Positions 1 through 7,895 of a stretch of DNA of 53,111 nucleotides are shown here, piece by piece. The stretch is from Bradyrhizobium lablabi. Lineage in GTDB: Bacteria > Pseudomonadota > Alphaproteobacteria > Rhizobiales > Xanthobacteraceae. Numbering within the stretch: position 1 is the first letter of the stretch; every line of letters starts with the position of its first letter. The position numbers and the translations under genes are program-made. The DNA lies in NCBI RefSeq assembly GCF_001440475.1, contig NZ_LLYB01000057.1, positions 109,412-162,522 of the forward strand, given 5' to 3'. Below the pieces are notes generated by a model. That model saw only the letters and a list, made by a program, of their open reading frames with translations, made no database searches and had not been told where the DNA came from.

Positions 1-53
1 CGGCGTCGGGTGGAGATGGCGACGGAGGCCTAAATTCGCCGGGGCATCCGGCT

Positions 54-105
54 TGGCTGGGGAACCTGGATTCGAACCAAAACAAACAGGCGCAGAGTCT
101 GGTGA
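54..105 (-). pseudogene. tRNA-Gln remnant (3' part)
   Basis: Read on the minus strand, this ends with a tRNA 3' region: CCA, discriminator G, the acceptor half TTCCCCA, and a T arm with loop TTCGAAT closed by a five-pair stem containing GU wobbles. A CTCTGCG anticodon-loop-like stretch follows at about 91-100, consistent with a Gln CUG anticodon. The remaining 5' half does not fold: the acceptor 5' strand and D arm do not match. I read it as a tRNA-Gln 3' fragment, the kind left at attachment sites, and not as a working tRNA. Confidence 0.5.
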
Positions 106-567
106 AGATCCGCGGTGGTTCCACGTCATCGACCTGTGGGTTCCTGACGCGATCAAGTTAGTCGTCGTCCATCAAGTGGTTTGTCGCCTCGTTCGGTTAT
201 AGCCCGAAAGATAACGTAGAATCATCGCGTGGGCACTTTCGTCCGATGTTGTCAGCGAGCGTCAGCAAAGACGAGCGCGACCAATTAGGGGTCGAAGCGC
301 GCCTACTCCCGCGGCTGGAGGCGTCTTCCTGCCGGTCGGCGCGGCGGTCATTTGAGCGCAAATTTAGCCGCGCGCTCATCGCGCCACTTCCACATGAAAT
401 GGGCCGCTCCGGCCAGCTTCTTTTGTGTCTACGCGAGACAAGCGCAGACGGGAAAGAAAGTAGCTATTTCAATAGCCGCTACGGGATCCGATGCTCGAGG
501 GAAATCTGACGTTCCATAAGAGTCGATCGACGAATGTCCGTGACCGTCTCGCTATCGATTCAGGCTC
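106..567. other. No supported gene; edge of integrated element
   Basis: Short open frames exist on both strands, but none has protein-like composition together with a ribosome binding site. I see no intact gene, and no second copy of the dusA 5' sequence that would mark the other element junction. Confidence 0.4.
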
Positions 568-1662
568 CTAGGATGCTGCTAGCGTCGCAATGAATTCTTC
601 CATCGACGGCTGCGCGGCCTTCTGCAGCTTGTGAAGATCCTCGGGCTTGAGATTGGTATAGCGTTGCAACATTCGCCAATCCTTGTGACCCGTCACTAGG
701 GCAACCTTTTCGATCGAAAGTCCTGCCTCAAACAGTCGACTCGTGCCTTCGTGGCGAAGATCATGGAAATGCAGGTCATCGATTTTCAATTCATCACATG
801 CGCGGGTAAATGCCGTGCTGATTGACTTGTGATGGTGTGGGAAGATGCGGCCTTGGCCTCGGGTGATGATCCGCTGTTGCAGCAAAATCTCCCATGCATC
901 GTATCCCGTGAAGTTAAGTAGCGGGACCTTTTGATGATTGCCGGTCTTGTGTCGCGGATCTTTCCGGTCGCGAAGCAATATGAGCCGTTTCTTGATATCG
1001 ACGTCTGGCCACTCCGGTTGGCAGATCTCTTCCTGGCGCATCGTTGTCGCGATCGCATAGCGCACAATACGACCCATTGGAATCACTTGGCGTGGATTGG
1101 TCTCAAAATACTCGATGAGCTCATCAAGTTCGTTTTGCGTCGGTCGACGATCGCGTTCGATGCCTCTGCCGACAAGGTCGAGGTGCTTTAGTGCAATTCG
1201 CGCCAAACGAACTTCTTCAGCCGAGACCTCTATTCCATGAACTGCGGCTGCGTGCGATACGATCGTCCTGATGAAAGACAAGTCGATCGCTAGTGTCGCG
1301 GGTCCGGCCCCTTTTTTCGCGCGCTTCCTTCCAAATTCGATCAATCGCTCACGATTTAACCGAGGCAGCTTTACTGTCCCGAGCGCATCCTTGAGGGCTT
1401 CCATGACTGCGGCCTTCGAACGGCGAGGGGGCTTGCCGACCTCGCGCATATCTTGGTCGTGGAGATCAATCAGGTCGCCGAACGTCCGGACATTCCGCAG
1501 GGCGCGTGGCTTGGACGATCCGTTGCGGTCGATATTGCGCTCCATCTCGAGCGCCCATTCTTCTCCGTCCTTGCGCCGTCGGAACGTCTCGGCCACATAA
1601 CGGGTCTTGCGACGGACCTGGACGCGCCAGTTTCCAGATGCCAACTGAGTAAAGGTCGCCAC
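568..1662 (-). CDS. Tyrosine recombinase/integrase, probably dusA-associated
   Basis: Site-specific recombinase of 364 residues, presumably catalysing integration and excision of the element to its left. The C-terminal catalytic domain shows the family residues: Arg209 (TMRQEE), a basic beta-hairpin region with lysines about 234-245, His300-x-x-Arg303 (HDLRH), His326 (GHKDW) and the nucleophile Tyr335 (RYTNL). The N-terminal part (about 1-115) looks like an arm- and core-binding region. The start is GTG with GGAG 9 nt upstream. It lies divergent from dusA with about 130 bp between them, the arrangement described for integrases that target the dusA 5' end. No excisionase or cargo is visible in the window, so the element extends left or has decayed. 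Confidence 0.9.
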   Translation of the reverse strand: MATFTQLASGNWRVQVRRKTRYVAETFRRRKDGEEWALEMERNIDRNGSSKPRALRNVRTFGDLIDLHDQDMREVGKPPRRSKAAVMEALKDALGTVKLPRLNRERLIEFGRKRAKKGAGPATLAIDLSFIRTIVSHAAAVHGIEVSAEEVRLARIALKHLDLVGRGIERDRRPTQNELDELIEYFETNPRQVIPMGRIVRYAIATTMRQEEICQPEWPDVDIKKRLILLRDRKDPRHKTGNHQKVPLLNFTGYDAWEILLQQRIITRGQGRIFPHHHKSISTAFTRACDELKIDDLHFHDLRHEGTSRLFEAGLSIEKVALVTGHKDWRMLQRYTNLKPEDLHKLQKAAQPSMEEFIATLAAS

Positions 1663-1664
1663 GC

Positions 1665-1757
1665 GTGTGCACTCCGGCTTTCGTGTGCACTATGTGTGCA
1701 CCGAGAGGTCAAAACGGGTACAAACGTGTGCAATTTCGTCTAGTTTGGAGTGCACAC
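1665..1757. repeat. Cluster of GTGTGCAC repeats between int and dusA
   Basis: Five copies of an 8-mer lie in 93 bp: GTGTGCAC at 1665-1672, 1683-1690 and 1694-1701, GTGTGCAA at 1726-1733, and the inverted GTGCACAC at 1750-1757. The first sits between the integrase ribosome binding site and its GTG start. The layout resembles integrase arm-type sites or an autoregulatory operator at an attachment site. The function is inferred. Confidence 0.6.
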
Positions 1758-1794
1758 GTTCGCTGTTCATCCCATTGAAGAGTAATATAAACTG

Positions 1795-2790
1795 TTGAAA
1801 TATCAAGACTATCGCTTTTCCGTGGCGCCCATGATGGACTGGACCGACCGGCATTGCCGTGTGTTCCACCGTCTGATGAGCCGGCGTGCGCGGCTCTATA
1901 CGGAAATGCTGACGACCGGCGCCATCATTCATGGCGACCGCAGGCGGCTGCTCGGCTTCGATCGAAGCGAGCATCCGGTGGCGCTGCAGCTCGGCGGATC
2001 GGTTCCGGATGATCTCGCCACCGCTGCGAGGATCGGCGAGGACTTTGGCTACGACGAAATTAATCTCAATGTCGGCTGTCCGTCCGACCGGGTGAAGGAC
2101 GGCCGCTTCGGCGCATGCCTGATGGCGGAGCCGGCGCTGGTTGCCAAGGGCGTGGCTGCGATGAAGCGCGCGGTCAGGATTCCCGTCACCGTCAAATGCC
2201 GGATCGGCATCGACGACCAGGATCCGGAAGTGGCGCTCGACGTGCTGGCGCGCGGCGTGGTCGCGGCCGGCGCGGATGCGCTGGTCGTGCATGCCCGAAA
2301 AGCCTGGCTCAACGGATTGTCGCCGAAGGAAAACCGGGACATCCCGCCGCTCGATTACGACAGGGTTTACCGGCTCAAGGCCGCGATGCCCGATGTGCCC
2401 GTCATCATCAATGGCGGCATCGGCAGCATTGCCGAAGCGAAGCGGCATCTGGAGCATGTCGATGGCGTGATGTTGGGACGGGCGGCCTATCAGGAGCCGT
2501 GGCGGCTGCTCGATGTCGATCCGGAATTGTTCGGCGAGGCGGCGCCTTGCACGACGATGAAGGACGTCTTCGAAGCAATGTTGCCCTACATCGAAGACCA
2601 GTTGTCCCAAGGTGCAAGGCTGCATTCGATGACGCGGCACTTCGTCGGCGCATTTCATGGTGTCCCCGGCGCGCGCGCCTTCCGCCGCCATCTGGCGGAG
2701 AAGGGCGTCAAGCCGGGCGCCGGCGTCGATGTGCTGCGCGATGCAATTGCGCTCGTCGAAGACCGCGCGGCGGAGCCGGTCGCGGCTTAA
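1795..2790 (+). CDS. dusA: tRNA-dihydrouridine synthase A
   Basis: FMN enzyme of 331 residues that reduces uridine 20/20a in the tRNA D loop using NADPH. Family signatures are clear: APMMDWTDRHCR near the N terminus, NVGCPS with catalytic Cys95, VKCRIGID, and VHARKAWL followed by IINGGI for FMN phosphate binding. The likely start is TTG at 1795, in an AT-rich stretch with only a weak GAAGAG upstream; a stop lies in frame at 1783. The 5' end abuts the integrase attachment region, so the start and promoter may have been supplied by the inserted element. The length is normal for DusA. Confidence 0.93.
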   Translation: MKYQDYRFSVAPMMDWTDRHCRVFHRLMSRRARLYTEMLTTGAIIHGDRRRLLGFDRSEHPVALQLGGSVPDDLATAARIGEDFGYDEINLNVGCPSDRVKDGRFGACLMAEPALVAKGVAAMKRAVRIPVTVKCRIGIDDQDPEVALDVLARGVVAAGADALVVHARKAWLNGLSPKENRDIPPLDYDRVYRLKAAMPDVPVIINGGIGSIAEAKRHLEHVDGVMLGRAAYQEPWRLLDVDPELFGEAAPCTTMKDVFEAMLPYIEDQLSQGARLHSMTRHFVGAFHGVPGARAFRRHLAEKGVKPGAGVDVLRDAIALVEDRAAEPVAA

Positions 2791-2791
2791 G

Positions 2792-2821
2792 CGCGTTTTC
2801 GGTTCGCGTGAACAAAACGCG
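2792..2821. repeat. Intergenic palindrome (CGCGTTTT/AAAACGCG)
   Basis: CGCGTTTT at 2792-2799 pairs with AAAACGCG at 2814-2821 just after the dusA stop. The pattern resembles an interspersed repeat common between genes in Bradyrhizobium genomes (recognition from general knowledge). Confidence 0.5.
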
Positions 2822-2836
2822 TCAAAACCAAAGCCT

Positions 2837-2863
2837 GGCTCCGGGGCAGGTCGTCCCGGAGCC
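2837..2863. terminator. Hairpin between convergent dusA and transporter gene
   Basis: GGCTCCGGG at 2837-2845 pairs perfectly with CCCGGAGCC at 2855-2863 (9 bp stem, 9 nt loop) between two convergent genes. There is no T run, so termination is inferred from position and symmetry only. Confidence 0.4.
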
Positions 2864-2888
2864 GTGCGTCCCGCATTGACGCCTCATC

Positions 2889-4265
2889 TCAGGAGGCGGG
2901 CTGTGCAACCTTGCGCAAGCCGGAGGCCTCTTCAAGATCGTTGACGGGTGCGCTCGCCGGCCGCTTCGCCAGCAGGATGATCGCGCCGGCGGCGATCGCG
3001 GAGACGCCGATCGACAGGAACATCGGCGTCGGGCTCTGGTAATACTGCTGCAGCGCGCCGGCGACGAACGGGCCGAGAATGGCGCCAACCCGCGCGACCC
3101 CAAGCTCCATGCCGACCGCGGTGGCGCGCACACCGGTCTCGTAGGACGCCGCGGTGAAGTTGTTCAGTACGAACTGCGCGCCGATGATGAAGAAGCCGGC
3201 GGCGGCGACCGAGGTGATGTTGACGATGTGAACGTTCATCACCGCCAGCGACAGCACGGCGAGGCCGCCGAAGGCCCACCAGGTTGCGATCAGCCCGCGG
3301 CTATAGCCGGACCGGTCGACGAGGTGGCCAAGCACGAGGCCGCCCACGAACGACATGATCTGCATCAGCGCGCCGAAGCCGAAGCTGGCGGCAAAGGTCT
3401 CGCCACGCTGCATCATCACCGTCGGAATCCAGCCCGAGAGGCCGAAGATGCAGAACAGGCTGAGGAATGCCGACGCCCAGATCGCGAGCGTAGTCCGGCG
3501 ATATTTGGACTGCAGCAGCGTCGCGACCGAATTGAGCGGCTTCTCGGACTCGCCCACGGCAATCTCGCCCGATTTGTAGACATTGGCGCGCTCGGGCCGC
3601 AGCCTGGTCAGCATGTCGCGGATTTCATCGACGCGGCCCTGCAAGGCCAGAAACTTCGGCGATTCCGGCAGCATCAGGTGCATGAAGGGCAGCAGCAGGA
3701 ACGACAGCGAGCCGATCCAGTAGAGCGACGTCCAGCCGAAAACCGGGGTTGCAAACACGCCGGCGACACCGGCGAGCGTCCCGCCCAGCGCCCAGCCGAG
3801 GGCTACGCCCCACAGCGCAAACGTGTTCGCCACGCGCCGCGGCGCCAGTTCGTTGATGTAGGTGGTCGCCAGCGGCAGCAGCACGCCGAGGCCGATGCCG
3901 GTCAGGATCCGCAGGATGCAGAACGACAGGAACGAGTCCGCCGAGGTCGCGGTGAGCAGGGTGAAGATGCTGGTAATCCAGAGGCCCCCGAGCAGGGTGC
4001 CGCGGCGGCCGAACCGATCGGCAATGATGCCGTGGATCGCAGCCCCGATCAGGAATCCGACCAGGCCGCTGGAGATCAACAGTCCCGCCTGGCCGGCCTG
4101 AAGGCCCCATGGTTTTGCGACGTAATGAATGACGTAAGCCGGATTGAAGGTGTCATATCCGTCGAACAGCGTCAGCAGTCCCATGATGGCGCCGAGGCGC
4201 CAGTGAAATTTTCCGACCTTTGCTTCGGCGAGTTCTTCGTGAAGATCGATTGCCTGCGCGGCCAT
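2889..4265 (-). CDS. MFS transporter, aromatic acid:H+ symporter type (GraK-like role)
   Basis: Inner-membrane carrier of 458 residues with about 12 hydrophobic segments. The DGYD motif in the first membrane segment and GIIADRFGRR in the loop between segments 2 and 3 are typical of the aromatic acid/H+ symporter (AAHS) branch of the major facilitator superfamily. The ATG at 4265 is preferred over an upstream TTG because GGGAGGG sits just before it. It is the last gene of the compact operon graD-graA-graF-transporter, 44 nt after graF. By context it imports gamma-resorcylate or a related hydroxybenzoate, the role assigned to GraK in Rhizobium sp. MTP-10005. The substrate is inferred. Confidence 0.85.
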   Translation of the reverse strand: MAAQAIDLHEELAEAKVGKFHWRLGAIMGLLTLFDGYDTFNPAYVIHYVAKPWGLQAGQAGLLISSGLVGFLIGAAIHGIIADRFGRRGTLLGGLWITSIFTLLTATSADSFLSFCILRILTGIGLGVLLPLATTYINELAPRRVANTFALWGVALGWALGGTLAGVAGVFATPVFGWTSLYWIGSLSFLLLPFMHLMLPESPKFLALQGRVDEIRDMLTRLRPERANVYKSGEIAVGESEKPLNSVATLLQSKYRRTTLAIWASAFLSLFCIFGLSGWIPTVMMQRGETFAASFGFGALMQIMSFVGGLVLGHLVDRSGYSRGLIATWWAFGGLAVLSLAVMNVHIVNITSVAAAGFFIIGAQFVLNNFTAASYETGVRATAVGMELGVARVGAILGPFVAGALQQYYQSPTPMFLSIGVSAIAAGAIILLAKRPASAPVNDLEEASGLRKVAQPAS

Positions 4266-4309
4266 GGCCGTTTTCCCTCCCAAGATGGTGTGTGTCGTTG
4301 TGATGCCGC

Positions 4310-5335
4310 TTATTCCGCGGCTTGATGGATGCCGTTCCCGGCGACAGTGGTTTCGCCGAGATCGAGCTTGAACAGGTCGATGGCGTTGCGCCGGCCGATC
4401 TTCAAGCGGTCATTCTCGCTGATGCTGGCGCTGTTGAACCAGTCGGAGGCATGATCGACGTTTTCGAACGGCCAGTCGATCGAGAACAGGATGTGGTCCG
4501 CGCCGATCTCCAGAATTGAATCGATCAGCGTTTGCGTGCGGAAATTGCCCGAGGTGGTCAGGAAGAAGTTGGCGTTGAAGTAGTCGCAGATCTTCTTCTT
4601 CGCCTTGTGCTTCGGCGGCGCCTTGACCCAGCCGTTGCGATGGTCGACGCGCCACATGCTGTAGGGCAGGCCTTCGCCCATATGGCCGAGGATGATCTTC
4701 AGTTTCGGATAGGCATCGAACAGGCCCGATCCCATCAGGCGCAGCGCATGCACCGCAGTCTCCTGTCCGAACGCCCAGGTCGGGCCCATCAGCCACGGAT
4801 GTCCTTCATAGATCGCGCAGTCTTCCGGCAGGGGATTGCGCGGGTGCAGGTAGAAGGGCAGGCCGGTTTTTTCCACCGCCGCCCAGAACGGCCAGTATTG
4901 CGGCAGATCGTAGTAAACCGGCCGCTTGCCGTCGCCCACTTGCGAGAAGCCATTGACCAGTGCGCCGCGGAAGCCGAGCGTCTTGATGCAGCGCTCGAGC
5001 TCCTTGATCGCGAGATCCGGGTCCTGCATCGGCAGCGCGGCAAAGGCCTGAAACCGCGAAGGACGCTTCGCCACCTGCTCGGCAAGGAAATCGTTGGCCC
5101 GGATTGCAATCTCGTTGGCGCGGGCGACATCGGGAATCGCCTGGACCGCCGGCGCGTTCAGCGAAAGGATCATCATCTCGACGCCGTGCTTGTCCATCTG
5201 GGCCAGCCGCTTGTCCTGGATGTCAAGCAGCCGGTCCTTCAGCTCCGGCCAATAGGAGTCCGGCACAAAACCCGCTGAATCCATCAGCGTGTCCGGGATG
5301 GCGAAATGTTCCTCTAGTGCGATCTTGCCCTGCAT
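4310..5335 (-). CDS. graF: Gamma-resorcylate (2,6-dihydroxybenzoate) decarboxylase
   Basis: Amidohydrolase-superfamily decarboxylase of 341 residues, very close to the characterised gamma-resorcylate decarboxylases. It converts 2,6-dihydroxybenzoate to resorcinol and CO2 without oxygen, in the cytoplasm. The metal ligands known for the Rhizobium enzyme are at the same positions: Glu8 and His10 (ALEEHF), His164 (YLHPRNP) and Asp287 (FSIDWPF), with His218 in LGHMGE. The start motif MQGKIALEEH matches the family. GAGGACG precedes the ATG. It lies 40 nt downstream of graA in a four-gene operon. An isoleucine at 286 replaces the small residue I would expect there, a conservative oddity. Confidence 0.92.
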   Translation of the reverse strand: MQGKIALEEHFAIPDTLMDSAGFVPDSYWPELKDRLLDIQDKRLAQMDKHGVEMMILSLNAPAVQAIPDVARANEIAIRANDFLAEQVAKRPSRFQAFAALPMQDPDLAIKELERCIKTLGFRGALVNGFSQVGDGKRPVYYDLPQYWPFWAAVEKTGLPFYLHPRNPLPEDCAIYEGHPWLMGPTWAFGQETAVHALRLMGSGLFDAYPKLKIILGHMGEGLPYSMWRVDHRNGWVKAPPKHKAKKKICDYFNANFFLTTSGNFRTQTLIDSILEIGADHILFSIDWPFENVDHASDWFNSASISENDRLKIGRRNAIDLFKLDLGETTVAGNGIHQAAE

Positions 5336-5375
5336 GTCGTCCTCGCTGATGTCTGCTGTTGGTTAGTACGGTCCC

Positions 5376-6608
5376 TTAGTATTGACCTTGGGGCGTCAGC
5401 CCGAGCGCGAGCTGGCCGTACATGGTGCCGACCGCGTCCCAGTTCATGCTGATGTGGCGGCCGACGGCATTGGCATCGCGCCAGGCGCGCTGCACCGGAT
5501 TGGAAAGATCGAGGCCGAGCCCGCCGGTCGATGCGTTCAACGCTTCGCTGGCGCGGATCGCGAGCGCGACCGAAAATGCCTGGCCGCGGCGACTGACGAT
5601 GCGGTCCTCGACCGAGATCGGGTTGCCAGCGCGGATGGTCGCCGCACGGTCGCGAAGATCGCGCAACAGCACTTCGCGCGCCGCATCGACGGAGGCGGTC
5701 GATTCCGCCACCCGCAACTGGATGGTCGGAAATTCCGCCATGCGGTTGTTGTGGCCTGCCACCGCGCCACGGGTGACGCGCCGCGCGGTGACGGCGAGAT
5801 AGTCCTCCAGCGCGCCGGCAGCAGCGCCGACCGCGGTGGATGCGAGGCAGGAGGGAATGTTCGACAGCATCGGAATCGAGAAGGCGGGATTGGCGGCATA
5901 GAGCGCGGCGCCCGGCGTCTTGCCGGATGTGGTGTCGGCGAACGACAACAGGCGGTGCGCCGGCACGAACACGTCGTCAAGCACCAGCGTCTTGCTGCCG
6001 GTGCCGCTGAGGCCGACGACGTTCCAGGTATCGTCGATGACGTAGTCGGATGCGGGCACCAGCAGGAAGGCCGGCGCGAATTGCCCGCTGTCCGTCTTCG
6101 ACGGCAACAGCGCCGCGCACAGCGACCATTGCGCGTTGTCGCAGCCGCTCGCGAACGACCAGCGGCCGGAGAGGCGGTAGCCGCCCTCGACCTCGGTCGC
6201 TTTGGCGGCCGGTGCGTAGGAACCACAGGCCACCGCATCGGGATTTGAATCCCAGACATCGCGCTGCGCACTTTCGGGAAATCCCGCGATCAGCCATTGA
6301 TGGGCCGCGAGCAGGCCGCCGACCCACGCCGTCGAGGCGCAGCTTTTTGCCAGCTCGATGTTCAGTTCGACCAGCACGTCGAAATCATGCTCGTAGCCGC
6401 CGAACATCACGGGCTTCACGATGTCGAAATAGCCGATGTTGCGCAGCGCGGTGATGTTCTCTTCCGGAACGCGGCCGGCCTTTTCGGTATTGTGGGCGCG
6501 CGCCTTGATCTGCGGCGCGATCTGCGCCACGCGGCTGCGCAACTCGGCAAGGTCGGGGCGAGGGGCCGCCTGTGCCGGCACGTCCTTCAACTGGGCGACT
6601 GAAACCAT
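5376..6608 (-). CDS. graA: Resorcinol hydroxylase, oxygenase component (acyl-CoA dehydrogenase fold)
   Basis: Flavin-dependent monooxygenase of 410 residues in the acyl-CoA dehydrogenase-like group D family (relatives include HsaA and the HpaB-like C2 oxygenases). It would use reduced flavin from GraD to hydroxylate resorcinol to hydroxyquinol (1,2,4-trihydroxybenzene). Visible family features are the N-terminal helical domain, YRLSGRWSFASGCDNA in the beta domain (about 145-160), and the C-terminal helical bundle ending in NAVGRHISMNWDAVG. The ATG has GGAG 8 nt upstream. It lies between graD and graF with gaps of 50 and 40 nt. Assignment to resorcinol rests on the neighbouring decarboxylase and the same gene order in the Rhizobium gra cluster. 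Confidence 0.85.
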   Translation of the reverse strand: MVSVAQLKDVPAQAAPRPDLAELRSRVAQIAPQIKARAHNTEKAGRVPEENITALRNIGYFDIVKPVMFGGYEHDFDVLVELNIELAKSCASTAWVGGLLAAHQWLIAGFPESAQRDVWDSNPDAVACGSYAPAAKATEVEGGYRLSGRWSFASGCDNAQWSLCAALLPSKTDSGQFAPAFLLVPASDYVIDDTWNVVGLSGTGSKTLVLDDVFVPAHRLLSFADTTSGKTPGAALYAANPAFSIPMLSNIPSCLASTAVGAAAGALEDYLAVTARRVTRGAVAGHNNRMAEFPTIQLRVAESTASVDAAREVLLRDLRDRAATIRAGNPISVEDRIVSRRGQAFSVALAIRASEALNASTGGLGLDLSNPVQRAWRDANAVGRHISMNWDAVGTMYGQLALGLTPQGQY

Positions 6609-6658
6609 GGGTTTGCTCCGTATCTTCGATTGTCTGAAAGGTTAGGCGCCCGGCGCGA

Positions 6659-7177
6659 TCACGCAGCCTGGCTGTCGTGGGGTACCGAGAAACAGTAGGT
6701 GGCGTCCTGGTAGATCAGCGGCTCGATCGGATCGCGCACGTTCACGGTCTCGGCTTCGCCGATGAAAATCGTATGCGTGCCGTAGGGCACCGCGGCGGCC
6801 TTCTTGCAGAAAATGTTAATCTGCGCGTCGGCGAGATAGGTGACGCCCTCGGCCGAGGTCATCCACTGGCCGAGCCCGAACCGCTCCTCCGGCGGCACCG
6901 CGCCGCTGAATGCGGATGAAAGAGAGATCTGGTCGCGGCGCAGCACGTTGACGCAAAACCGGCGCGCCAAGAGCATGATGTCATGTAGCAGTGTCTGCTG
7001 GTTGACGCAGACGATCAGGGAAGGCGGGTCGAGCGACAGCGACGTCACCGCAGTAGCCGTCATGCCATGACGGCGGTTCTGGTCTGATGAGGTGATGACC
7101 GACACGGCGGCGGGAAATCGCCGCAGCGCGCGCTTGAACGTTTCACGCAATTCGTCGGATGCCGAATCCAGCGACAT
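6659..7177 (-). CDS. graD: Flavin reductase component of resorcinol hydroxylase
   Basis: NAD(P)H:flavin oxidoreductase of 172 residues with the flavin-reductase-like split barrel: FKRALRRFPAAVSVITS near the start, GMTATAVTSLSLDPPSLIVCVN (about 38-59), and GTHTIFIGEA near the C terminus. It supplies reduced flavin to GraA. The correct start is ATG 7177 (MSLDSASDELRETF). An upstream GTG at 7189 is part of the Shine-Dalgarno sequence TGGAGGAAACC. It is the first gene of the operon, divergent from graR. The segment SASDELRETF is shared with the hydrolase at 8336-9850, because that gene carries a copy of this 5' end. Confidence 0.9.
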   Translation of the reverse strand: MSLDSASDELRETFKRALRRFPAAVSVITSSDQNRRHGMTATAVTSLSLDPPSLIVCVNQQTLLHDIMLLARRFCVNVLRRDQISLSSAFSGAVPPEERFGLGQWMTSAEGVTYLADAQINIFCKKAAAVPYGTHTIFIGEAETVNVRDPIEPLIYQDATYCFSVPHDSQAA

Positions 7178-7354
7178 GGTTTCCTCCACTGAACGATCCG
7201 CTCTTGGTCCGGCGGTTTAACTTTCGATAACAATAATTGTATTTGCAAATATCGGTCAAGCAGAAACTTTCAAATGCAACAATTGCCTTGAAAAGCGATT
7301 TGCCTCCGGCTATTGAAGGCTCGCAACAATTGCGACAGCACGGATTGCAAGACC
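7178..7354. promoter_or_regulatory. graR/graD control region with three dyad operator-like sites
   Basis: AT-rich divergent intergenic region. Three related dyads are evenly spaced about 47 bp apart: ACAATAATTGT at 7230-7240, GCAACAATTGC at 7276-7286, and TCGCAACAATTGCGA at 7321-7335 (perfect 6+3+6 dyad). They fit a MarR-type operator. All three positions have a counterpart in the homologous region 9871-10032, which argues they are functional. Binding by GraR is inferred. Confidence 0.65.
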
Positions 7355-7837
7355 TTGTACAGGCTCACAAATTCATTCCCCTATCTGCTCAATCGGGTCG
7401 GCGTGCAGATGGGCGAGCTGTTTTCCAGGCGCATTGCCGGCTACGGCGTGACCCTGCCGATGTACCGCGTGATGGCCGCGCTCTGGGAAACCGGCGATCA
7501 GCGACTCGGCGATCTCGCTTCTATGACGACGATCGAGATATCGACATTGTCGCGCCTCGTCGGCGAAATGAAACGTCGCGGCCTCGTCACACGCGCGCGG
7601 CTCAAGGACAACGGCCGCACCGTTGCGATCAACCTCACGCCGAAGGGGCGGACGCTGGTCGAGGAGCTGATCCCGATCGCCATCCATTTCGAGGAAGTTG
7701 CGGTCCGCGATTTCCCGTCGAAGAACATTTCAGACCTGAAGACCGTTCTGGCCGAGATCTACGAGAGCCTGAAATCGCTCGAACCCGAGATCGAGGAAGC
7801 CAACAAGGCGCGCAAGGCGGCAAAGTCAAAAGGCTGA
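7355..7837 (+). CDS. graR: MarR-family regulator of the resorcylate genes
   Basis: Winged-helix regulator of about 160 residues. The recognition-helix region runs LGDLASMTTIEISTLSRLVGEMKRRGLV and the wing is RLKDNGRTVAINLTPKG, both typical of MarR proteins that release DNA when a phenolic ligand binds. I place the start at TTG 7355 (LYRLTNSFPYLL). A longer frame from TTG 7313 would run across the best operator dyad, and only the 7355 TTG is preserved in the duplicated region near 10025. Neither start has a strong ribosome binding site. It is divergent from graD and corresponds to GraR of the Rhizobium cluster. Confidence 0.85.
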   Translation: MYRLTNSFPYLLNRVGVQMGELFSRRIAGYGVTLPMYRVMAALWETGDQRLGDLASMTTIEISTLSRLVGEMKRRGLVTRARLKDNGRTVAINLTPKGRTLVEELIPIAIHFEEVAVRDFPSKNISDLKTVLAEIYESLKSLEPEIEEANKARKAAKSKG

Positions 7838-7895
7838 CTTCGCCGCAGGTGTTCGCGCAAGAGGTGGCCAGGACCCGCTGTGCTGCGCCGGCGTT

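Noticed and set aside
54..123. Functional tRNA-Gln gene
   Set aside because: The 5' acceptor strand and D arm do not pair; only the 3' part is preserved.
246..509. 87-codon frame left of the integrase
   Set aside because: Ser/Arg-rich composition, no ribosome binding site, no recognisable domain.
1690..2691. 333-codon open frame on the minus strand
   Set aside because: Antisense of dusA; no ribosome site and mirror composition.
3228..4325. 365-codon open frame on the plus strand
   Set aside because: Exact antisense of the MFS transporter; composition rich in Arg, Glu, Gln and Ala, with no family motif.
7178..7189. GTG 7189 as graD start
   Set aside because: That GTG lies within the Shine-Dalgarno sequence of ATG 7177, and the duplicated copy supports the 7177-type start.
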